The notes under the pieces: model-generated | Database searches by the model: none | The model's input: only the letters and a program-made list of their open reading frames with translations | Told to the model about the DNA's origin: nothing | Shown: positions 5,551-9,817 of the stretch, in pieces | Layout of the letters: every line of letters begins with the position of its first letter | Position numbering within the stretch: the first letter of the stretch is position 1 | Assembly: GCA_029856295.1 (NCBI GenBank) | Contig: JAHQWS010000035.1 | Coordinates: forward strand, 1 to 9,817 | DNA from: Promethearchaeia archaeon | Lineage (GTDB): Archaea > Asgardarchaeota > Lokiarchaeia > Sigyniarchaeales > SOKP01 | Length of the DNA: 9,817 bases | Direction of reading: 5' to 3' | Position numbers and translations under genes: made by a program

Positions 5551-6570
5551 ATGGATGAAATTATTATGGCTTCGAACCCAAAAAAAAAGAAGGATTTTAT
5601 TTCTACCCAGGATTGGAGTAGAGAAGAACTCGATAGATTATTAGATATTACGAAAGATCTTAAAACTTATCCCGAAAAATATAGAAATACTTTAACAGGT
5701 AAATCTCTCTGTATGTTTTTTTATAATCCTTCTATGAGAACAAGGAACTCTACAGAAGTCGCGGCTTATCAATTAGGTATACACCCTACATTCAACAGTA
5801 TAAAAGATTCATGGATAGGATATCAATCTGAGTCTGTGAAAGATACAGCAAAAGTTTTAGCAAGATATTATGATGCAATAGGAATACGCATATTTCCAGT
5901 TTCAGTAAATTGGATATATAAAGAAGGAAATCGAATTTTACGTGAATTTGCAGATTATTCTGATGTTCCAATTATTAATTTTGAGGATGACCAATTTCAT
6001 CCACTTCAAGCATTAACAGATATTTATAGCATTAAAGAGAAAAAGGGCGACCCGAGAGGAAAGAAAATAGTGATTTCTTGGGCATATCATCCAAAACCTT
6101 TACCAGTAAGCGTTCCAAATTCAATTCTATTAATCACATCCCGATATGGAATGGATATTACATTAGCCCATCCTAAAGGATATGATCTTGATAGTGATAT
6201 TATGAATATTGCCAGAAATAACGCAAAAGAATTTGGAGGTTCTTTAACTATATCTAATGATATTAATGAAGCTTATAGTAATGCGGATGTAGTATACGTA
6301 AAAAGCTGGGGTGCGTTAAAGTATTATGGAAATGCGAAAGATGAAAAACAACTACGGATGCCATATCGAGATAATTGGAGGATTAGAGAAGAAAATCTTG
6401 ATTTTACAGACTCTAATTCCATATTAATGCATTGCCTTCCTATTAGACGAAATATTGTAGCGGATGATGCTGTAATTGACGGAAAGCACTCAATCGTTTA
6501 TGATCAAGCAGAAAATCGATTATATACTGCTAAAGCACTTCTTTATGATTTGCTTAGAGAAAAAGAATAA
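5551..6570 (+). CDS. N-acetyl/N-succinyl-ornithine transcarbamylase-like carbamoyltransferase
   Basis: This 339-residue protein belongs to the aspartate/ornithine transcarbamylase superfamily, which transfers a carbamoyl group from carbamoyl phosphate to an amine. Seen: the carbamoyl-phosphate loop SMRTRNS (61-67), HPLQ (150-153), KSWGA (251-255) and HCLPIRRN (294-301). STQDWSREELD (18-28), YHPKPLP (179-185) and AENRL (320-324) mark it as the acylated-ornithine branch (AOTCase/SOTCase) rather than ordinary ArgF. By hand alignment, the position that decides acetyl (Glu92) or succinyl (Pro90) substrate is Ser93 here. The Lys carboxylated in Xanthomonas AOTCase (Lys302) is Val303. Substrate is therefore open. 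The ATG at 5551 is taken; Met6 (5566) is a good alternative, since a TTTAAAG box at about 5531-5538 would suit it better. No other arginine gene is nearby. It converges with the next gene. Confidence 0.87.
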   Translation: MDEIIMASNPKKKKDFISTQDWSREELDRLLDITKDLKTYPEKYRNTLTGKSLCMFFYNPSMRTRNSTEVAAYQLGIHPTFNSIKDSWIGYQSESVKDTAKVLARYYDAIGIRIFPVSVNWIYKEGNRILREFADYSDVPIINFEDDQFHPLQALTDIYSIKEKKGDPRGKKIVISWAYHPKPLPVSVPNSILLITSRYGMDITLAHPKGYDLDSDIMNIARNNAKEFGGSLTISNDINEAYSNADVVYVKSWGALKYYGNAKDEKQLRMPYRDNWRIREENLDFTDSNSILMHCLPIRRNIVADDAVIDGKHSIVYDQAENRLYTAKALLYDLLREKE

Positions 6571-6593
6571 AATCTTATTAATATGTCCTTATA

Positions 6594-7148
6594 TTATGCC
6601 TCTCTACCTGAAATAATAGCTATTACTTCCCATTCTCCATTTGGAAGTTGGCTTGCGTCAATGTTAGAAAATTGAAATTGAAATGGTCTTTCAAATATTT
6701 GTTCGACCATTGGACCGAAAGAGCTGATCGCAAAAATGAATAATCTTTTTAAAACATTTTCAACTTTCTCAGTATTATTAAGCTTATCCATGACTTCTTC
6801 TATTACTCTAATTTCTTTCAAATTATATTGATATTTATATATTAATTTAAAGTCTACAGGAGTTGGGGCTTCAGGGTCGTCATACGTAAGACCTCCCTTC
6901 CTAAATGGAAACATGGTATTCAAATAGAAATTGAAAATTTCCTCATGATGGTCCTTTAAAAGATGAGAAATCCTTGAACGGGCTCTATATTCAGGCCAGT
7001 ATTTTTTCATCAATTCCAATAAACGTGGATAATTTTTATATTTGTTTTCACTGTCCTTTTGCAAGGATATTAGTAATTGATTCTTTATTGGTTTAAAATC
7101 AGTCGCTTTTCCTATCCTAGTTATAAATTTCTTAAAGTTAATTGACAT
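6594..7148 (-). CDS. Hypothetical protein, 184 residues
   Basis: I do not recognise this protein. It has no signal peptide or membrane segment. The N-terminal 75 residues are rich in Lys, Arg and aromatics and mostly helical-looking, with a Trp-Pro-Glu-Tyr-Arg patch at 51-55 and HH at 67-68. A turn-rich middle part (PFRKGG 81-86, DDPEAPTPVD 90-99) leads to a helical stretch (about 108-155). The C-terminus looks like a beta hairpin (FQFQF 156-160, then GEWEVIAIIS 171-180). No Cys is present and no catalytic motif is evident. The ORF is well filled and the base use resembles its neighbours, so it is probably real. It ends 23 bp from the transcarbamylase stop, tail to tail, and is divergent from the deacetylase gene across 217 bp. 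Confidence 0.7.
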   Translation of the reverse strand: MSINFKKFITRIGKATDFKPIKNQLLISLQKDSENKYKNYPRLLELMKKYWPEYRARSRISHLLKDHHEEIFNFYLNTMFPFRKGGLTYDDPEAPTPVDFKLIYKYQYNLKEIRVIEEVMDKLNNTEKVENVLKRLFIFAISSFGPMVEQIFERPFQFQFSNIDASQLPNGEWEVIAIISGREA

Positions 7149-7365
7149 AGTATTAAGAATGAAAGAAGTTATGGTTTAACTTTTTTTTAAAATCTTTAAT
7201 TGTTTATATAATATTCTCATAATATAAGTTTTCTTATTTATTCCTTCTGTTTTGCTGAGTTTCTCATCATTCTTAGAAGATTATATTTTAAAATAGAATA
7301 AATTATTTAAAATAGAAACCTTGATTAATTAATTATTACATAACTAATCTTCTATATTTCTAATC

Positions 7366-8562
7366 ATGGGCAGTAAAAAGGTCGGGTTAATATATACCAA
7401 TGAGTACCAGAAATACAATTTTGGACCACAACACCCCTTAAGACCACTTAGAATAAAGCTTACTTATAGCCTAATTGAAAAATTAGGGCTATTAAATAAC
7501 GAAAGCCTTGAAATCATAGCACCACGGATGTGTACGAGTGAAGAATTGGAAATGGTCCATTCTAAAGATTATATAGAAGCTGTAAAAAGATTGAGCGATG
7601 ATCCAACTGACAAGGGAATTAAGCCTTACACATATGGTTTAGGACCGGGAGATAATCCAATATTTAAAGGCATGTATGAAGCTTCCTCATTAGTTTGTGG
7701 GGCTAGCCTGGTTGCCGCTGATTTAGTGTGGAAAGAAAATGACTTGAATTTTGCTTTCAATCCTGCGGGAGGACTTCATCATGCCATGAAAAATCGAGCG
7801 TCGGGTTTCTGTATTTTTAATGATATCGCCGTAGCAATAAAACATCTTCAAAAATTAGAAAAAAATATTCGAATCGCATATTTAGATATTGATTGTCATC
7901 ATGGAGATGGTGTTCAATGGTTGTTTTATGATGATCCAAATGTTTTAACAATTTCCTTACATCAAAGTGGAAAATTTTTATTTCCTGGAACCGGCGATAC
8001 CAAAGAAAGAGGCGAAAATGAGGGTCAGGGGTATGCAATTAACTTCCCTTTATTACCGGAGACGAGTAATAAAATGTATCTAAAATTGTTTAGAAAATGT
8101 GTACCAAGAATATTAGAAAAATATCAACCCGATATTCTTTTAACTCAGCTTGGCGTGGACACTCATTTTAACGATCCATTAACCCAAATGGGGCTTTCTA
8201 TTTCAATTTATAGAGATCTAGGTCAAACAATAGAAACATGCGCGACAGATTATTGTAATAACAGATGGCTAGCATTTGGAGGAGGTGGCTATCAAATGTC
8301 TGTAGTCCCACGAGCTTGGGCAATATTCTTATCAAAAATGCTTCACATCGATTTAGAAAATAAACTTCCAGACGATTGGATAAGAGAAGTGAAGGAAAAT
8401 GTCCCCTATGAAGAAACGCCATATTTATTATGGGACAGAAACGATAAAATCGAGGTCCAACACCTTTCTCATCCTGAAATTGCAAAAAAAATAATTGAAT
8501 ACAATAAAAAGCTAGTTGAATTATGCGAAGAAAAATATATACCAGCTTTAAGCAAAGCTTAA
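7366..8562 (+). CDS. acuC: AcuC-type histone deacetylase-family protein
   Basis: This 398-residue zinc-dependent deacetylase removes acetyl groups from lysines of proteins (or possibly small amines). The catalytic dyad His138-His139 (GGLHHA), zinc ligands Asp176 and His178 (DIDCHHGDG) and Asp265 (GVDTH), and the transition-state Tyr309 (FGGGGYQ) are all present at nearly the residue numbers of human HDAC1. Length and extended similarity (FGPQHPLRPLR at 19-29, YGLGPGDNPIF at 90-100, LFPGTGDT at 205-212, VVPRAW at 313-318) fit bacterial AcuC, which deacetylates acetyl-CoA synthetase. The last 70 residues follow the AcuC pattern as well. The ATG at 7366 has no Shine-Dalgarno. A GNAT acetyltransferase gene starts 10 bp downstream, the same pairing logic as acuA/acuC of Bacillus, which supports a protein-acetylation role. 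Histone or Alba substrates are possible but unproven. Confidence 0.92.
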   Translation: MGSKKVGLIYTNEYQKYNFGPQHPLRPLRIKLTYSLIEKLGLLNNESLEIIAPRMCTSEELEMVHSKDYIEAVKRLSDDPTDKGIKPYTYGLGPGDNPIFKGMYEASSLVCGASLVAADLVWKENDLNFAFNPAGGLHHAMKNRASGFCIFNDIAVAIKHLQKLEKNIRIAYLDIDCHHGDGVQWLFYDDPNVLTISLHQSGKFLFPGTGDTKERGENEGQGYAINFPLLPETSNKMYLKLFRKCVPRILEKYQPDILLTQLGVDTHFNDPLTQMGLSISIYRDLGQTIETCATDYCNNRWLAFGGGGYQMSVVPRAWAIFLSKMLHIDLENKLPDDWIREVKENVPYEETPYLLWDRNDKIEVQHLSHPEIAKKIIEYNKKLVELCEEKYIPALSKA

Positions 8563-8572
8563 TATGAGCTGA

Positions 8573-9490
8573 ATGATTTTTTCTAAAAAAGAAGAATTTA
8601 AAACCAAGAAAGCTTCTAATATTCATATGAAAGTAGAGTATTATGAAGATATTATCAAATTTACTGATTTAGTTTTCCCATTTTTATTAAAGAATGAAGC
8701 TGAGAATAATCTTGCCTTCATGATCCTCAATTCCCTGAAAGAGAATATGCATCGATATGGGGATTATAAACCTTATTTGATTATAGTCTCAGATAATGAT
8801 GAGATACAACTTGTTTCTATTAGAACCCCTCCATATAACCAATTAATATCCTATACCGATGAACTAAAAACTATTGATGAACTGGTTGATGAGCTCATCA
8901 TAAAGAATGTTGATTTACCAGGTGTTTTAGGGTTTAAGGAAGGAGCAGAAAGATTTGTAAAATTATGGTGCGAAAAAAAAGGATTAAAGCCTCAGTTAGT
9001 AAGAAATGAAAGAGGTTATAAGTTAATAGAAGTTGTTGAAGAAACAATGGGAAACAGAACTTTTATTGTAGGCACTGAGGTGAATCAATACATTATACTC
9101 AAATGGGCGAAAGAAATGGTTTTAGAGGCGGGATTAATGACAGAAGCGGAGCAAATGAACCGAACTTTAAAGCAAATTAAACAAGATATCAAAGATCAAA
9201 AAATGTTTTTGTTATTAGATAACAACGAGCCTGTTTCCATGGCAAGGAAGGCTGGAAAAACCCCCAATGGCAGTCTTATCAATTTTGTGTATACCCCTCC
9301 TGATTTACGAAGAAAAGGATATGCGACAGAATGCGTAGCAAAACTAAGTAAACTGCTTTTAGAAGAAGAAGGAAATAAATTCTGCTTTTTATTTACAGAT
9401 TTGGCAAATCTTATATCAAATAGCATTTACCAAAAAATTGGTTATCGTCCAGTAATAGATTTAGATCAATATAAATTTTTAAAAAAATAA
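8573..9490 (+). CDS. GNAT-family N-acetyltransferase (COG3393-like, two-part)
   Basis: This 305-residue protein has a C-terminal GNAT domain (about 160-300) and an N-terminal GNAT-like half. The C-terminal acetyl-CoA site reads LRRKGYA (245-251), preceded by the beta-bulge strand LINFVYTPP and followed by FLFTDLAN (272-279) and SNSIYQKIGYRPV (282-294). The N-terminal half keeps FLLKNEAENNLA (37-48) and RTPPYN (84-89), conserved in a widespread bacterial acetyltransferase family often labelled COG3393. The acceptor is unknown. It follows the AcuC-type deacetylase by 10 bp and is likely cotranscribed with it, which suggests opposing acetylation and deacetylation of shared targets. The ATG at 8573 is taken; Met19 (8627) leaves the conserved region intact and is the main alternative. 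The close match to bacterial proteins suggests transfer from Bacteria, without proof. Confidence 0.87.
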   Translation: MIFSKKEEFKTKKASNIHMKVEYYEDIIKFTDLVFPFLLKNEAENNLAFMILNSLKENMHRYGDYKPYLIIVSDNDEIQLVSIRTPPYNQLISYTDELKTIDELVDELIIKNVDLPGVLGFKEGAERFVKLWCEKKGLKPQLVRNERGYKLIEVVEETMGNRTFIVGTEVNQYIILKWAKEMVLEAGLMTEAEQMNRTLKQIKQDIKDQKMFLLLDNNEPVSMARKAGKTPNGSLINFVYTPPDLRRKGYATECVAKLSKLLLEEEGNKFCFLFTDLANLISNSIYQKIGYRPVIDLDQYKFLKK

Positions 9491-9817
9491 ATTATAAATC
9501 CTAATTTATATTAACTGTATATGAAAAAAAAGGTATAACAATTGGTCAATTATAAAATAAGTCTACAAGAAATTTCAAATAGAAAGTAAGGTTTTTCTTG
9601 AGATTTTTCAAATTTATAATTTATTTTCTAATATGCAAATTATCAGTCCTAACTTATTGATATGATCAAAGAATCTCTCTAAAGAGATTTATCCTACACA
9701 AAGTATTTTAAATTTGTTTTTAACTTATGATCAGAGATCTCCAATTTGAGTAATACTTATGGATTCCTATTTTTTGTGCTCAAATTACAATAATTCATTA
9801 ATTAAAAGATATATTTT
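9491..9817. other. Gene-free AT-rich region with small repeats
   Basis: No convincing gene is visible. It holds a 7-bp stem AATCTCT/AGAGATT (9672-9689, loop CTAA), and an imperfect direct repeat of TAACTTAT...TGATCA...AGA...TCTC at about 9650-9679 and 9720-9742. The 8-bp inverted pair AATTTGAG (9743-9750) and CTCAAATT (9779-9786) lies close to the edge. A short open frame from ATG 9759 runs off the window and could be a gene start. Confidence 0.4.

Noticed and set aside
7817..8038. Minus-strand open frame rich in His, Phe and Arg
   Set aside because: It is the antisense image of the deacetylase active-site region; the His/Arg richness comes from that.
8564..8572. ATGAGCTGA just after the deacetylase stop
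   Set aside because: It encodes two residues and a stop; it is probably chance, though it could affect reinitiation at the GNAT start.
8198..8626. Minus-strand open frame of 142 codons across the deacetylase/GNAT junction
   Set aside because: Its Phe/Leu-rich composition looks membrane-like but comes from Lys/Glu codons read backwards; both genes on the plus strand are well supported.
9196..9426. Minus-strand open frame of 76 codons in the GNAT domain
   Set aside because: It is antisense to conserved GNAT motifs, with no family likeness.
9759..9817. ATG-started open frame running off the right end (19 codons)
   Set aside because: It is too short to judge and its residues match nothing; mentioned only as a possible gene start.

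Overview
This is an AT-rich archaeal window whose gene content points to an Asgard archaeon, most like Lokiarchaeia or relatives. The evidence is a eukaryote-type ubiquitin-activating enzyme (E1) with an UBA3-like layout, a ubiquitin-conjugating enzyme (E2) with HPN and active-site Cys motifs, an archaeal PDCD5 protein, and a tRNA-Tyr(GUA) split by introns with no encoded CCA. Most genes lack Shine-Dalgarno sequences and have TATA-like boxes close to the start, which suggests largely leaderless transcripts. The lineage call is inferred from gene content; no phylogeny was run.

Layout. The left edge holds the N-terminal 130 residues of a class II (FucA-like) aldolase on the minus strand. A promoter-bearing gap of about 200 bp leads to the E1 gene (plus). 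The E1 meets a HAD-family phosphatase (minus) tail to tail with only 5 bp between them. Upstream of the HAD gene, on the same strand, lies the E2 gene. So E1 and E2 sit on opposite strands around one HAD gene. No ubiquitin-like modifier, RING E3 or Rpn11-type deubiquitinase is visible here. Next comes a free-standing tRNA-Tyr gene carrying two introns, one at 37/38 and one inside the T-loop, followed by an oligo-T terminator.

The second half is metabolic and regulatory. A Gfo/Idh/MocA oxidoreductase and a PDCD5 DNA-binding protein form a two-gene unit. A transcarbamylase of the N-acetyl/N-succinyl-ornithine type follows, with an unusual residue at the known specificity position. It converges on an unrecognised 184-residue protein (minus). 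A 217 bp divergent intergenic region then leads to an AcuC-type deacetylase followed 10 bp later by a COG3393-type GNAT acetyltransferase, a likely acetylation/deacetylation pair. The last 327 bp is AT-rich and gene-free as far as can be seen, with a few small inverted and imperfect direct repeats.

The strongest points of interest are the ubiquitin E1/E2 pair (an 80-residue helical insert in the E1 and a Cdc34/UBE2G-like loop after the E2 cysteine), the doubly interrupted tRNA-Tyr, and the atypical transcarbamylase. I saw no CRISPR array, insertion sequence, rRNA or origin.
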